From: Methylophilus sp. 14 | Lineage (GTDB): Bacteria; Pseudomonadota; Gammaproteobacteria; Burkholderiales; Methylophilaceae | Assembly (NCBI RefSeq): GCF_015354345.1 | Contig: NZ_JADKYS010000001.1 | Span: forward strand, 558,001-622,000 | DNA length: 64,000 bases | Reading direction: 5' to 3' | Part shown: piece after piece, positions 16,076 to 24,710 of the stretch | Numbering within the stretch: the stretch's first letter is position 1 | Layout of the letters: every line of letters starts with the position of its first letter | Program-made: the position numbers and the translations under genes | Notes under the pieces: generated by a model | What the model was told of the DNA's origin: nothing | What the model saw: only the letters and a program-made list of their open reading frames with translations | Databases searched by the model: none

Positions 16076-17299
16076 ATGAAAACAATAGTGAAGTTGGATT
16101 TTGATAAAAAGCCATGGGAACAGGACGGTCAGATTCATAACCGTTGGCACCCTGACTTGCCAATGATTGCTATGGTCAAACCGGGTGACGAGTTCCGTGT
16201 CGAGTGCATGGACTGGACCGGTGGCCAGATTGGCAACAATGACAGCGCTGACGATATCCGTGATGTGGATTTGACACAGGTGCACTACCTGAGCGGCCCG
16301 ATCGGCGTCGAAGGCGCCGAGCCAGGTGACCTGATGGTGGTGGAAATTCTGGATGTCGGCACCTTTGATGACCAGCAATGGGGCTTTAACGGCCTGTTTG
16401 CCAAAGAGAATGGCGGCGGTTTTTTAACTGACCATTTCCCTAAAGCCAGCAAGTCCATCTGGGATTTCCATGGTGTCTACACCAGCTCCCGCCATGTGCC
16501 AAAAGTACGTTATGCCGGCATCATGCACCCGGGTTTGATCGGTTGCCTGCCATCACGTGAGTTGCTGGACACCTGGAATGAGCGTGAAGCTGCGCTGATT
16601 GCAACGGATCCGGACCGCGTGCCAGCATTGGGTCTGCCACCAGAGCCAAAATCTGCAGTGATGGGTCGCTTGTCTGGTGAAGCGGCCAAACAAGCCGCTG
16701 CTGAAGGTGCACGTACCGTGCCACCACGCGATCACGGTGGTAACTGCGACATTAAGAACCTGACCAAAGGCTCCAAAATCTTCTTCCCGGTCTACGTGAA
16801 AGATGGCGGTCTCTCCATGGGCGATTTGCACTTCTCCCAAGGTGACGGCGAAATCACCTTCTGTGGTGCGATTGAGATGGCGGGTTACCTGGACATTAAA
16901 GTCAGCCTGATCAAAGACGGCGTGAAGAAATACGCGATTAAAAACCCGATTTTCCAACCTAGCCCGATCACACCGACTTATCGCGATTATGTGATTTTTG
17001 AAGGTATCTCGGTTGATGAGGCTGGCAAGCAGCATTACCTGGATGTGCATGTGGCTTATCGCCAGGCTTGCCTGAACGCGATTGAGTACCTGAAAAAATT
17101 TGGTTACAGCGGCGAACAGGCGGTGGCGATTCTTGGGACTGCACCGGTAGAAGGGCATATCAGCGGCATCGTCGATATCCCGAACGCATGTGCGACCTTG
17201 TGGATTCCGACTGAGATCTTTGAGTTCGACATTCGTCCGAATGCCGACGGACCGAAGATCATGGTGCCGCCAGGCATAGACGTCGCCCCATCGACTTAA
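16076..17299 (+). CDS. fmdA: Formamidase FmdA
   Basis: Cytoplasmic formamidase, 407 residues, hydrolysing formamide (and more slowly other short amides) to ammonia and formate. The sequence (MKTIVKLDFDKKPWEQDG, WTGGQIGNNDSADD, GPIGVEGAEPGDLM) agrees with what I recall of the Methylophilus methylotrophus enzyme and the acetamidase/formamidase family. The start is ATG 16076: AGGAG at 16062-16066 is nine bases from it but directly abuts the ATG at 16067. Downstream formate can feed formate dehydrogenase, while the ammonia is assimilated. It lies between the porin and fmdB. Confidence 0.97.
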   Translation: MKTIVKLDFDKKPWEQDGQIHNRWHPDLPMIAMVKPGDEFRVECMDWTGGQIGNNDSADDIRDVDLTQVHYLSGPIGVEGAEPGDLMVVEILDVGTFDDQQWGFNGLFAKENGGGFLTDHFPKASKSIWDFHGVYTSSRHVPKVRYAGIMHPGLIGCLPSRELLDTWNEREAALIATDPDRVPALGLPPEPKSAVMGRLSGEAAKQAAAEGARTVPPRDHGGNCDIKNLTKGSKIFFPVYVKDGGLSMGDLHFSQGDGEITFCGAIEMAGYLDIKVSLIKDGVKKYAIKNPIFQPSPITPTYRDYVIFEGISVDEAGKQHYLDVHVAYRQACLNAIEYLKKFGYSGEQAVAILGTAPVEGHISGIVDIPNACATLWIPTEIFEFDIRPNADGPKIMVPPGIDVAPST

Positions 17300-17323
17300 T
17301 TGTAGACAACGTTTTCATCCAGT

Positions 17324-17345
17324 CAGGTTTGCTCAGGCAAACCTG
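17324..17345. terminator. Hairpin between fmdA and fmdB
   Basis: A perfect 9-bp stem CAGGTTTGC / GCAAACCTG with a TCAG loop, ending six bases before the fmdB SD. There is no T tract, so it is more likely an mRNA stability or attenuation element than a full terminator. It may lower fmdB expression relative to fmdA. Confidence 0.5.
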
Positions 17346-17361
17346 CCAAGAAAGGGTACAG

Positions 17362-17700
17362 ATGCCTCTTTACGAATATGAGTGTGATTGTTGTGGTGTG
17401 TTTACCGCGCTACGCAAAATGAGTGAATCCAGTTTGCCAGCTGATTGCGAATATTGTGGTGCAGAAAGCCCACGTATTTTGTCGGTGCCCAAACTGGCCA
17501 TCATGGACAAGCATCAGCGGTCCGCGCATGAACGTAACGAGAAATCTGCGCATGAGCCGCGCAGCGCCCGCCGCTCCAGCTGTGGTTGCACAGGGTCACA
17601 TACCTGTAAAACCACCACCAAGGTGAATGAGGAGACTGGCAAACTGCCAATGCAAATGCAAACCAAGAAAACAGCACGGCCCTGGATGATCGGACACTAG
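17362..17700 (+). CDS. fmdB: FmdB zinc-ribbon protein
   Basis: A 112-residue protein with an N-terminal FmdB-type zinc ribbon: the pattern PLYEYECDCCG followed by CEYCG gives two CxxC-like knuckles within about 35 residues. The remainder is basic and low in complexity, with three more cysteines (SCGC, HTC). In Methylophilus methylotrophus FmdB was suggested to act as a regulator of formamidase and amide-uptake genes; the biochemical function remains unproven. The ATG at 17362 follows AAAGGG by five bases. It sits between fmdA and the binding protein fmdD. Confidence 0.93.
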   Translation: MPLYEYECDCCGVFTALRKMSESSLPADCEYCGAESPRILSVPKLAIMDKHQRSAHERNEKSAHEPRSARRSSCGCTGSHTCKTTTKVNEETGKLPMQMQTKKTARPWMIGH

Positions 17701-17768
17701 TCCGATCTCTGAAGAAACATTATTCAGTATTTGTATTTAATTGATTTATCCATAAAGGAGAAGATGTA

Positions 17769-19007
17769 ATGAGTACCTTAAACAGACGAGGTTTTATGAA
17801 AGGCGCATTGCTGGGAGCTATGATGGCCGCAGGCCTCATCAGCGGTCATGCTCTGGCAGCAGATTATCCGACAGCCAAAGTAAACACGACAGGGTTGGCT
17901 GTGACCGACACCACCGTGAAAGTAGGTATTCTGCATTCCGCCACCGGCACCATGGCGATCAGTGAAACTGGTTCTATCCAGGCTGAAAAACTGGCCATTG
18001 AACAGATTAACGCCATGGGCGGTATCCTGGGTCGCAAGATCGAAATCGTGCAGGAAGACGGTGCGTCTGACTGGCCAACTTTTGCTGAAAAAGCGAAGAA
18101 ACTGCTGGAAAAAGACAAAGTGGCTTCTGTGATGGGTTGCTGGACATCTGCTTCCCGTAAAGCCGCGTTGCCAGTGTTTGAAAAAGACAACGGCTTGCTG
18201 TTCTACCCGACCTTCTATGAAGGCTTGGAACAGTCCAAAAACGTATTCTATACAGGCCAGGAAGCGACACAACAAATCCTGGCAGGTTTGGACTGGATCG
18301 CCAAAGAGAAAAAAGCCAAGACGTTCTACCTGATCGGTTCTGACTACATCTGGCCACGTACCTCCATGAAAATTGCCCGTAAGCACATCGAGCAACATCT
18401 GGGCGGCAAAGTGGTGGGTGAAGAGTACATCGCTTTGGGCGACACCCAGTTCGGTTCTGTGATCAACAAAATCAAACTGAAAAAACCTGACGTGATTTAC
18501 GCAGCCGTTGTGGGTGGCAGTAACGTCGCCTGGTTCAAACAGTTGAACGCGGCTGGTTTGAACTCCAGCAAGCAAACCATGTTAACCATCTCTGTGACCG
18601 AAGATGAAGTATTGGGCATTGGCGGTGAAAACCTGGCTGGCTTCTACTCAGCCATGAAGTACTTCCAGTCTCAAGACAATGATTCAAACAAGAAATTTGT
18701 TGAAGCCTTCAAAAAACGCTGGGGTAAAGATGCTGTGATCGGCGACGTGACTCAAGCGGCTTACCTGGGCCCATGGTTGTACAAGGCTGCGGTTGAGCGT
18801 GCAGGTAGCTTCGACGTAGACAAGGTACAAGCGGCATTGCCAGGTTACGAGTTCAAAGATGCACCAGAAGGTCCTGTGACTGTTGAAGCTAACCATCACC
18901 TGACAACCAAGCTGCGTATTGGTCAATGGGGTAAAGATGGCCAGGCGAAAGTGGTTTACACCTCTGGCTACATCAAACCTGATCCATTTCCAAAAGGCTA
19001 CCAATAA
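17769..19007 (+). CDS. fmdD: Amide/urea-binding protein FmdD
   Basis: Periplasmic binding protein of the short-chain amide and urea ABC transporter, 412 residues, in the UrtA/FmdD family. The N-terminus has a twin-arginine-like signal (NRRGFMKGALLG) with cleavage near ALA-AD at about residue 30, so export may be by Tat. Family-typical sequence includes VKVGILHSATGTMAISE and GGSNVAWFKQLNAAGL. An SD, AAAGGAG, is close upstream. A strong hairpin follows the gene, which would favour high FmdD levels over the membrane components, the usual ratio for binding proteins. Confidence 0.95.
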   Translation: MSTLNRRGFMKGALLGAMMAAGLISGHALAADYPTAKVNTTGLAVTDTTVKVGILHSATGTMAISETGSIQAEKLAIEQINAMGGILGRKIEIVQEDGASDWPTFAEKAKKLLEKDKVASVMGCWTSASRKAALPVFEKDNGLLFYPTFYEGLEQSKNVFYTGQEATQQILAGLDWIAKEKKAKTFYLIGSDYIWPRTSMKIARKHIEQHLGGKVVGEEYIALGDTQFGSVINKIKLKKPDVIYAAVVGGSNVAWFKQLNAAGLNSSKQTMLTISVTEDEVLGIGGENLAGFYSAMKYFQSQDNDSNKKFVEAFKKRWGKDAVIGDVTQAAYLGPWLYKAAVERAGSFDVDKVQAALPGYEFKDAPEGPVTVEANHHLTTKLRIGQWGKDGQAKVVYTSGYIKPDPFPKGYQ

Positions 19008-19032
19008 ACCGGTAGTGGCTTAAATGCCTGAG

Positions 19033-19059
19033 CGGTAGCCGGAGAAAATCCGGCTACCG
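19033..19059. terminator. Stable hairpin after fmdD
   Basis: A perfect 11-bp GC-rich stem (19033-19043 with 19049-19059) with loop GAAAA. Only three T residues follow, so termination would be partial. Placement after the binding-protein gene suggests it stabilises the upstream message and limits readthrough into fmdE. Confidence 0.65.
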
Positions 19060-19131
19060 TTTGGCGCAAGTAGTAAAACAATTCCAGGTAGTAAACAACG
19101 TTAAGAGAAGTAGCATTTTAAGGAGACCGAT

Positions 19132-20049
19132 ATGTTTGGTTATTCGATGGCAGATATAGGCAATATTGTGGTGATGCAGGGCTTTTCGGGCCTGAGCATG
19201 TTTACAGTGTTGCTGCTGATGGCTCTAGGTCTCGCGATTATTTTCGGGCAGATGGGGGTGATTAATATGGCGCATGGTGAGTTTATGACCATAGGCGCAT
19301 ACACCACCGTGCTTATTTCCAAAGTGGCTGCTAATTATGGTTTCACGGATTATTACTTCGTGTTCGCCATTGCAATTGCCTTTGTGCTGGCATTTGCGGT
19401 TGGTTACTTTATTGAATTCATTATGATCAGGCATCTCTACAAGCGGCCGCTGGATACCTTGCTGGCGACCTGGGGCTTGAGCCTGGTCATGCAGCAAATC
19501 TTCCGCTCCAGCTTTGGCGCCAAAGAGGTGAGTGCCGAATTGCCAGAATGGATGCTGGGTTCTTTCAATCCGACTCCGGATATCGATATCCCGATCAACG
19601 GTGTGTTCGTCATGGTGCTGGCCGCGCTGGTGACCTTCGGTGTCTATATGTTCATGTTCAAGTCGCGCTGGGGCCTGCGTGTACGCGCCACCGTGCAAAA
19701 CCGTACCATGGCTGGCGCGGTGGGCATTAACACCGCCAAAGTCGACCGTGTGACCTTTGCGCTTGGTTGCGGCATTGCCGGTATCGCTGGTGCAGCATTT
19801 ACCACGATTGCTTCTACCGGCCCGACCACAGGCACCTTGTACATTGTGGACAGCTTTATGGTGGTGGTATTTGGTGGCGCAGCCAGCATCGTGGGGACGA
19901 TTGCCTCCGCCTTCGGTATTGCCCAGGCGCAATCTGTCCTGCAATTCTTTATGACCAGCTCCATGGGTAAGGTCTCTACCTTGCTCGTTATCGTCACCAT
20001 CCTGATGATGAAACCGGAAGGTCTGTTTGCCTCCAAACTGCGTAAATAA
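19132..20049 (+). CDS. fmdE: Amide/urea transporter permease FmdE (UrtB family)
   Basis: Inner-membrane permease of 305 residues in the LivH/UrtB family, with about eight hydrophobic segments. Characteristic sequence includes GLAIIFGQMGVINMAHGEFM near the N-terminus and VVFGGAASIVGTIASAFG near the C-terminus. An SD, AAGGAG, lies just before the ATG. It pairs with FmdF to form the channel for short-chain amides and urea. It is separated from fmdD and fmdF by hairpin-containing gaps of over 100 bases, unlike the tightly packed operon at 6.5-13 kb. Confidence 0.94.
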   Translation: MFGYSMADIGNIVVMQGFSGLSMFTVLLLMALGLAIIFGQMGVINMAHGEFMTIGAYTTVLISKVAANYGFTDYYFVFAIAIAFVLAFAVGYFIEFIMIRHLYKRPLDTLLATWGLSLVMQQIFRSSFGAKEVSAELPEWMLGSFNPTPDIDIPINGVFVMVLAALVTFGVYMFMFKSRWGLRVRATVQNRTMAGAVGINTAKVDRVTFALGCGIAGIAGAAFTTIASTGPTTGTLYIVDSFMVVVFGGAASIVGTIASAFGIAQAQSVLQFFMTSSMGKVSTLLVIVTILMMKPEGLFASKLRK

Positions 20050-20055
20050 AAAGGT

Positions 20056-20090
20056 TGGCGACGCGTGAGCAGGTTTCTCATACGTCGCCA
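20056..20090. repeat. Hairpin between fmdE and fmdF
   Basis: An 8-bp stem TGGCGACG / CGTCGCCA whose loop can pair further (GAG with CTC). It lies six bases after the fmdE stop and has no following T tract. It may attenuate or protect the message between the two permease genes. Confidence 0.5.
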
Positions 20091-20162
20091 TAAGTAAATA
20101 GACGTATTAATTGTTTACCACCTACGCAATAAAATTGACGCATCAATAGAGGAGAAATCTTG

Positions 20163-21440
20163 ATGACATTATGGGAAAAAATGAAAGCCAGCCCTTTGAT
20201 GGGGGGTAAGGAAGGAGTGATAGGCCTGGCTGTGCTGGCGGCTGTCATCTTCGTTGTGTTGCCACTGGGCGTAGATATCTTCCGCCTCAACCTGATTGGT
20301 AAATACCTGACTTACGCCTTTGTCGCGGTCGGCCTGGTCATGTTGTGGGGGCATGGTGGTATCCTGAGTTTAGGCCAGGGTATCTTTTTCGGCCTCGGTG
20401 GTTATGCGATGGCGATGTTCCTCAAGCTGGAAGCCTCTGACCCGCTGAGTACCAAAATCCAGTCTACGCCAGGCATCCCTGACTTTATGGACTGGAACCA
20501 GCTCACGGCTTTGCCATGGTTCTGGGAGCCGTTCAAGAGCTTGCCATTCACCATCTTTGCCGTGCTGACGATTCCGGCGCTGTTTGCCTACATTATCGGT
20601 TACGCCATGTTCAAGCGTCGGGTGGGTGGGGTATATTTCTCCATCATCACACAAGCGATCGCCTTGATCCTGAGTATTCTGATTGTCGGTCAGCAAGGCT
20701 ACACCGGTGGCGTGAACGGCATGACAGATTTACGCACCATGCTGGGCTGGGATATCCGTACTGACTCTGCCAAATACATCTTGTACTTTGTGAATGGCCT
20801 GTTGTTGTTTGGCGCGATTTTCCTGTCTAAATACATCATGAGCAGCAAGTTCGGTATGTTATTGCTGGCGATGCGAGACAAAGAAGAGCGTGTCCGTTTC
20901 TCCGGTTACGACGTCTCCAATTTCAAAATCTTTATCTTCTGCCTGGCTGCCATGATGTCTGCCGTCGGTGGTGCGATGTTTACCTTGCAAGTGGGTTTTA
21001 TGTCGCCGTCCTTCGTCGGCATCGTGCCTTCGATTGAAATGGTGATTTTCTGTGCGGTCGGTGGGCGTGCATCCCTGATCGGTGCGGTGTATGGCACCTT
21101 GCTGGTGAACTACGGTAAAACCGTGTTCTCCGAGACTTACCCTGAAATGTGGTTGTTCCTCATGGGCGGTTTGTTTATCTCGGTGGTGATGTTCTTCCCA
21201 AGCGGCCTGGCCGGTATCTGGGATAAATATGCGACCAAATATGGCTGGTTCAAGGACAAGGCTGAGCCTGTAAAAAAGCCTGAGGTAAGTACTTCTGAGG
21301 GTGAAGCACAAGCAGTACTTACCGAGACAGCCCCTGAAACAAGCATGGCCACTGACTCGGCCGCTAAAAAAGCAACACGCAAGAAAGCAGACACTACGCC
21401 TGCAATCGACAGCAACAAAATGAGAGGAGCAGAAGCATGA
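20163..21440 (+). CDS. fmdF: Amide/urea transporter permease FmdF (UrtC family)
   Basis: Second permease of the amide/urea importer, 425 residues, LivM/UrtC family. Typical sequence includes GHGGILSLGQGIFFGLGGYAM and VGGRASLIGAVYGTLLVNYG. The start is ATG 20163, eight bases after GAGGAG. The last 60 or so residues (after FKDKAEPVKK) are a hydrophilic Ala/Glu/Lys/Thr-rich tail that most permeases lack and that should lie in the cytoplasm. The stop overlaps urtD by four bases, joining the permease to its ATPase. Confidence 0.94.
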   Translation: MTLWEKMKASPLMGGKEGVIGLAVLAAVIFVVLPLGVDIFRLNLIGKYLTYAFVAVGLVMLWGHGGILSLGQGIFFGLGGYAMAMFLKLEASDPLSTKIQSTPGIPDFMDWNQLTALPWFWEPFKSLPFTIFAVLTIPALFAYIIGYAMFKRRVGGVYFSIITQAIALILSILIVGQQGYTGGVNGMTDLRTMLGWDIRTDSAKYILYFVNGLLLFGAIFLSKYIMSSKFGMLLLAMRDKEERVRFSGYDVSNFKIFIFCLAAMMSAVGGAMFTLQVGFMSPSFVGIVPSIEMVIFCAVGGRASLIGAVYGTLLVNYGKTVFSETYPEMWLFLMGGLFISVVMFFPSGLAGIWDKYATKYGWFKDKAEPVKKPEVSTSEGEAQAVLTETAPETSMATDSAAKKATRKKADTTPAIDSNKMRGAEA

Positions 21441-22180
21441 GTAACACAGACTTCGTCTTGGCTGTAGAAGATTTAACCGTCTCCTTCGATGGCTTTAAAG
21501 CGGTGGATAGCCTCACCATGTATATCGACAAAAATGAACTGCGTGTGCTGGTGGGACCTAACGGTGCTGGCAAGACGACCGTACTGGACCTGATTTGCGG
21601 TAAAACCAAATCGACCTCGGGCTCGATCAAGTTTAATAATACCGAGCTGACGAAATTGTCCGAGCACGAGATTGTACGTTCCGGTGTTGGCCGTAAGTTC
21701 CAGAACCCGTCGATTTACGAAAACCTGTCGGTGTACCAGAACCTGGAAGTGTCTTATCCCAAAGGCCGCGGCGTGTTTGGCAGCCTGACCTTTAAACGCA
21801 CCAAAGAGGTCGAAGACCGTGTGCGCAAAGTCGCTGAGGACATCATGTTGACCGAGTTCCTGGACATGGAGTCTGCCTTGCTCAGCCACGGCCAGAAACA
21901 ATGGCTGGAGATAGGCATGCTGTTGATGCAAGAGCCAGAGTTATTGATGTTGGATGAGCCAGTGGCGGGTATGAGTGCCAAAGAGCGCGACCAGACAGCT
22001 GAGTTACTCAACCGCATCTGCCAGAACCGCTCGGTGATTGTGATTGAGCACGACATGGAGTTTGTGAAGAAAATCGCACACAAAGTCACTGTGTTGCATC
22101 AGGGCAAGATCCTCGCTGAAGGGCCGATGGAAAAAGTCCAGAGTGACGAAAAAGTAATTGAAGTCTATCTGGGTCATTAA
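21437..22180 (+). CDS. urtD: Amide/urea transporter ATPase UrtD
   Basis: ATPase of 247 residues, UrtD family. Walker A GPNGAGKTT and Walker B LLMLDEPVAGM are intact, and the signature is atypical (LLSHGQKQWLEIGMLL), which is characteristic of UrtD. The start overlaps the fmdF stop (ATGA). It energises uptake together with UrtE. Phylogenetically it belongs with urea transporters rather than amino acid ones, which fits the reported dual amide and urea specificity. Confidence 0.95.
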   Translation: MSNTDFVLAVEDLTVSFDGFKAVDSLTMYIDKNELRVLVGPNGAGKTTVLDLICGKTKSTSGSIKFNNTELTKLSEHEIVRSGVGRKFQNPSIYENLSVYQNLEVSYPKGRGVFGSLTFKRTKEVEDRVRKVAEDIMLTEFLDMESALLSHGQKQWLEIGMLLMQEPELLMLDEPVAGMSAKERDQTAELLNRICQNRSVIVIEHDMEFVKKIAHKVTVLHQGKILAEGPMEKVQSDEKVIEVYLGH

Positions 22181-22208
22181 TTGAATTAGGCCATTAAAGG
22201 AGCACAGC

Positions 22209-22898
22209 ATGTTTGAAATTGAAAATTTGCAGGTGAGTTATGGCCAAAGTCAGGTGATTCATGGCCTGAACTTTAAAGCCAACAAAAACGAAACCCTGGC
22301 GATTATGGGCCGTAACGGCATGGGTAAAACCACCTTGTTTAAATCGCTGATGGGCATCTTGCCGAGCAAAGCGACCAAGGCAACGGTGGATGGTGTGGAT
22401 TTGCAGGGTGCTGCCACGCATGACCGTGTCATGAAAGGCCTGGCCTATGTGCCACAAGGGCGCTGGATTTTCCCGAATATGACGGTGCAGGAAAATATTG
22501 AGACTGGTTTGGAAAAATCTTCAAGCGGTGAAATCCCGGATGATATTTTTGCCCTGTTCCCGGTGTTGCATGAAATGCGTAAACGCAAGGGCGGCAACCT
22601 GTCCGGTGGTCAGCAACAGCAACTGGCGATTGCACGTGCCTTGGTGACCAATCCAAAAGTGCTGTTGCTGGATGAACCGACCGAGGGCATACAACCATCT
22701 ATCATTAAAGACATTGCCAAGGTCCTCAATGAAATCCGCAAGATGCGTGAAATTACCATCATTGTCTCTGAACAGGTGTTGAGCTTCACCATGGAAGTGG
22801 CGGACCGCATTATCGTCATTGATAAGGGCCGCTTTATTCATGAGGATACGCGCGACAATGTCGATGCTGCAAAAGTGAAAAGCTATTTATCTGTTTAG
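22209..22898 (+). CDS. urtE: Amide/urea transporter ATPase UrtE
   Basis: Second ATPase, 229 residues, UrtE family. Walker A GRNGMGKTT, signature LSGGQQQQLAIARAL and Walker B LLLLDEPTEGIQP are intact; the sequence AYVPQGRWIFPNMTVQENI is typical of UrtE. An SD, AAAGGAG, precedes the ATG. The gene completes the fmdDEF-urtDE importer, and the urease genes follow after a hairpin-forming repeat. Confidence 0.95.
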   Translation: MFEIENLQVSYGQSQVIHGLNFKANKNETLAIMGRNGMGKTTLFKSLMGILPSKATKATVDGVDLQGAATHDRVMKGLAYVPQGRWIFPNMTVQENIETGLEKSSSGEIPDDIFALFPVLHEMRKRKGGNLSGGQQQQLAIARALVTNPKVLLLDEPTEGIQPSIIKDIAKVLNEIRKMREITIIVSEQVLSFTMEVADRIIVIDKGRFIHEDTRDNVDAAKVKSYLSV

Positions 22899-22910
22899 AT
22901 GATTTTTTTT

Positions 22911-22985
22911 AGCCACAGAGGACACAGAGTCCACAGAGAAAAACGAATTTGTAGTTCCTCTGTGCTCTCTGTGTCCTCTGTGGCT
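22911..22985. repeat. Inverted-repeat element between urtE and ureD
   Basis: A perfect 19-bp inverted repeat (22911-22929 with 22967-22985; the unit begins AGCCACAGAGGACACAGAG), with smaller CACAGAG / CTCTGTG repeats inside. Such CACAGAGGA elements recur in many proteobacterial intergenic regions. It forms a long hairpin preceded by a T tract on the + strand. Confidence 0.85.
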
Positions 22986-23032
22986 GATAGAAAAAATGAA
23001 TAATCAGGATTTGTCTGTGGCATGATGCTGTG

Positions 23033-23899
23033 ATGGATGATTTGAAGCATACGGTAACATCTCCAGCGCAAACCAACGCAACAAAAAACTGGCAAGCCAG
23101 GCTGGAGCTTGGCTTTGCCAAGCGTGATGCCCGCTCTTACCTGGCGCATCGCTTACATCATGGGCCATTGGTGGTGCAAAAATCTTTGCATCCGGAGGGC
23201 GATGAGGTTTGTCATGCCGTGATCGTGCACCCGCCGGGAGGCGTGGCAGGCGGTGATGCGTTGCATTTGCAAGTGCAGGTGGGCGCAGGCGCCAAGGCCT
23301 TGCTAACCACGCCTGGTGCTGGCAAGTGGTACAAGGCAAACGGCACGATGGCCACACAACGGCTCACGTTTCAACTTGCGGCTGGGAGTGGCCTAGAGTG
23401 GTTTCCGCAGGAGAATATCTTGTTTGATGCCGCCGAAGTGGGCTTTGCTGCCGATATCGCGCTGGCCACAGGGGCGACATTAGCGACCTGGGATATTGTC
23501 TGCCTTGGTCGGCAGGCGCAGCAGGAAGTCTGGCAACAGGGCTTATACCAGTTGAACCAGCGTATTACGCGTGACGGCAGATTGATTTGGAACGAGCGGG
23601 CAAGCATGCATGCGCAGGATGTGGTCAAAACCAGCCGTGTGGGGTTAAATGCTGCGGCCGTATTCGGCGCCTTTTTGGTCTGCGCGGGTGCAGTGCCTGC
23701 TGAGGTGTTGCAAGCTTGCCGCGAGATTGCCGTGCCTGAGGCCAAGGTCGGTATCACGGCATTGCCAGAGGTGTTATGCATCCGCTATGTCGGCAATGCT
23801 TCACAACAAGCCAGGCAGTATTTTGAGCAATGCTGGCAGATTCTGCGGCCATGGTATTATCAAAAAGGCGCCGTCAGGCCGCGTATCTGGAATACTTAA
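23033..23899 (+). CDS. ureD: Urease accessory protein UreD
   Basis: Urease chaperone UreD (UreH), about 288 residues. The core motifs VHPPGGVAGGD and LTTPGAGKWYKA and the later WFPQENILFD are diagnostic. UreD binds the apo-urease and, with UreF and UreG, forms the complex that inserts nickel and carbamylates the active-site lysine. It is the first gene of ureDABCEFG. No good SD is visible; ATG 23033 or the GTG three bases earlier are the candidates. A hairpin repeat sits just upstream and might weaken readthrough from urtE. Confidence 0.95.
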   Translation: MDDLKHTVTSPAQTNATKNWQARLELGFAKRDARSYLAHRLHHGPLVVQKSLHPEGDEVCHAVIVHPPGGVAGGDALHLQVQVGAGAKALLTTPGAGKWYKANGTMATQRLTFQLAAGSGLEWFPQENILFDAAEVGFAADIALATGATLATWDIVCLGRQAQQEVWQQGLYQLNQRITRDGRLIWNERASMHAQDVVKTSRVGLNAAAVFGAFLVCAGAVPAEVLQACREIAVPEAKVGITALPEVLCIRYVGNASQQARQYFEQCWQILRPWYYQKGAVRPRIWNT

Positions 23900-23926
23900 A
23901 ACAATCATTCTTAAAAAGACTCAGCG

Positions 23927-24229
23927 ATGGAACTCACCCCTAGAGAGAAAGACAAGTTACTGATATTCACGGCTGCCTTGCTGGCCGAGCGACGTAAGGC
24001 ACGTGGGCTCAAACTCAATTATCCCGAAGCCATTGCTTTTATCACGGCAGCGATTATGGAAGGCGCGCGCGACGGCAATACCGTGGCTGAACTGATGAGT
24101 TTCGGCACCACCTTGCTTACCCGTGATGACGTGATGGAAGGCGTGCCGGAAATGATCCCGGATATCCAGGTGGAAGCGACCTTCCCAGATGGCACTAAGC
24201 TGGTGACAGTGCACCACCCGATTCCCTAG
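23927..24229 (+). CDS. ureA: Urease gamma subunit UreA
   Basis: Small structural subunit of urease, 100 residues, the usual length. The sequence ([47 protein letters not shown]) is highly characteristic. It assembles with UreB and UreC as (ABC)3. The spacing to ureB is unusually large (about 160 bases) because a repeat element lies between them. The start follows a purine-rich stretch, AAGACTCAGCG. Confidence 0.98.
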   Translation: MELTPREKDKLLIFTAALLAERRKARGLKLNYPEAIAFITAAIMEGARDGNTVAELMSFGTTLLTRDDVMEGVPEMIPDIQVEATFPDGTKLVTVHHPIP

Positions 24230-24245
24230 CTTAAAAACCTATTTA

Positions 24246-24325
24246 GCCGCCGATACACGCCGATTTGAAGGTGATCAAAGATAATTCTCAGGTTTTATCG
24301 GCGTTTATCCGCGTTCATCGGCGGC
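24246..24325. repeat. Inverted-repeat element between ureA and ureB
   Basis: An 80-bp element with outer arms GCCGCCGAT / ATCGGCGGC (9 bp) and inner arms CGCCGAT / ATCGGCG. It shares subunits (such as TTATCCGCGTTCATCGGCG) with the element between ureC and ureE at 26425-26515. It belongs to a type of short repeat found scattered in proteobacterial genomes. Confidence 0.85.
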
Positions 24326-24390
24326 AGAAAAAAGATTTAAATAAAGTTGAAAAAACGAATGCCCGTCACTACGGAAACAAGGAAAACGAT

Positions 24391-24699
24391 ATGATTCCCG
24401 GCGAAATGCAGGTCGCAGCAGGCGACATCGAACTCAACACAGGTCGTGCAACGGTGACGCTGGATGTGGCCAACAAGGGTGACCGGCCGATACAGGTCGG
24501 TTCGCATTATCACTTTTATGAAACCAACGATGCGTTGGCGTTTGATCGGGCGCTGGCGTATGGCTGCCGCTTGAATATCGCCGCGGGTACGGCGGTGCGC
24601 TTTGAGCCGGGCCAAACGCGCACAGTGCAATTGGTGCAACTGGCCGGGGATCGAAACGTGTATGGCTTTGCCGCACGTGTGATGGGAGCCCTCAAGTAG
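24391..24699 (+). CDS. ureB: Urease beta subunit UreB
   Basis: Structural subunit of urease, 102 residues. [23 protein letters not shown] and [13 protein letters not shown] are diagnostic. I start at ATG 24391, about six bases after AAGGAAAA; the frame is open further upstream but that part is the repeat element. It is followed 11 bases later by ureC. It forms part of the (ABC)3 urease. Confidence 0.97.
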   Translation: MIPGEMQVAAGDIELNTGRATVTLDVANKGDRPIQVGSHYHFYETNDALAFDRALAYGCRLNIAAGTAVRFEPGQTRTVQLVQLAGDRNVYGFAARVMGALK

Positions 24700-24710
24700 G
24701 GGAACAAGCA

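Noticed and set aside
20056-20071. Sigma-54-like TGGCGACGCGTGAGCA before fmdF.
   Set aside because: The GG/GC spacing fits, but five of the conserved positions are wrong and the bases belong to the fmdE-fmdF hairpin.
20126-20145. A third copy of the fmdC/kinase operator before fmdF (CTACGCAATAAAATTGACG).
   Set aside because: It resembles CTACGCAAATTGACG but has four extra bases in the middle, which breaks the spacing, and it lies directly before the SD, a poor place for an activator site.
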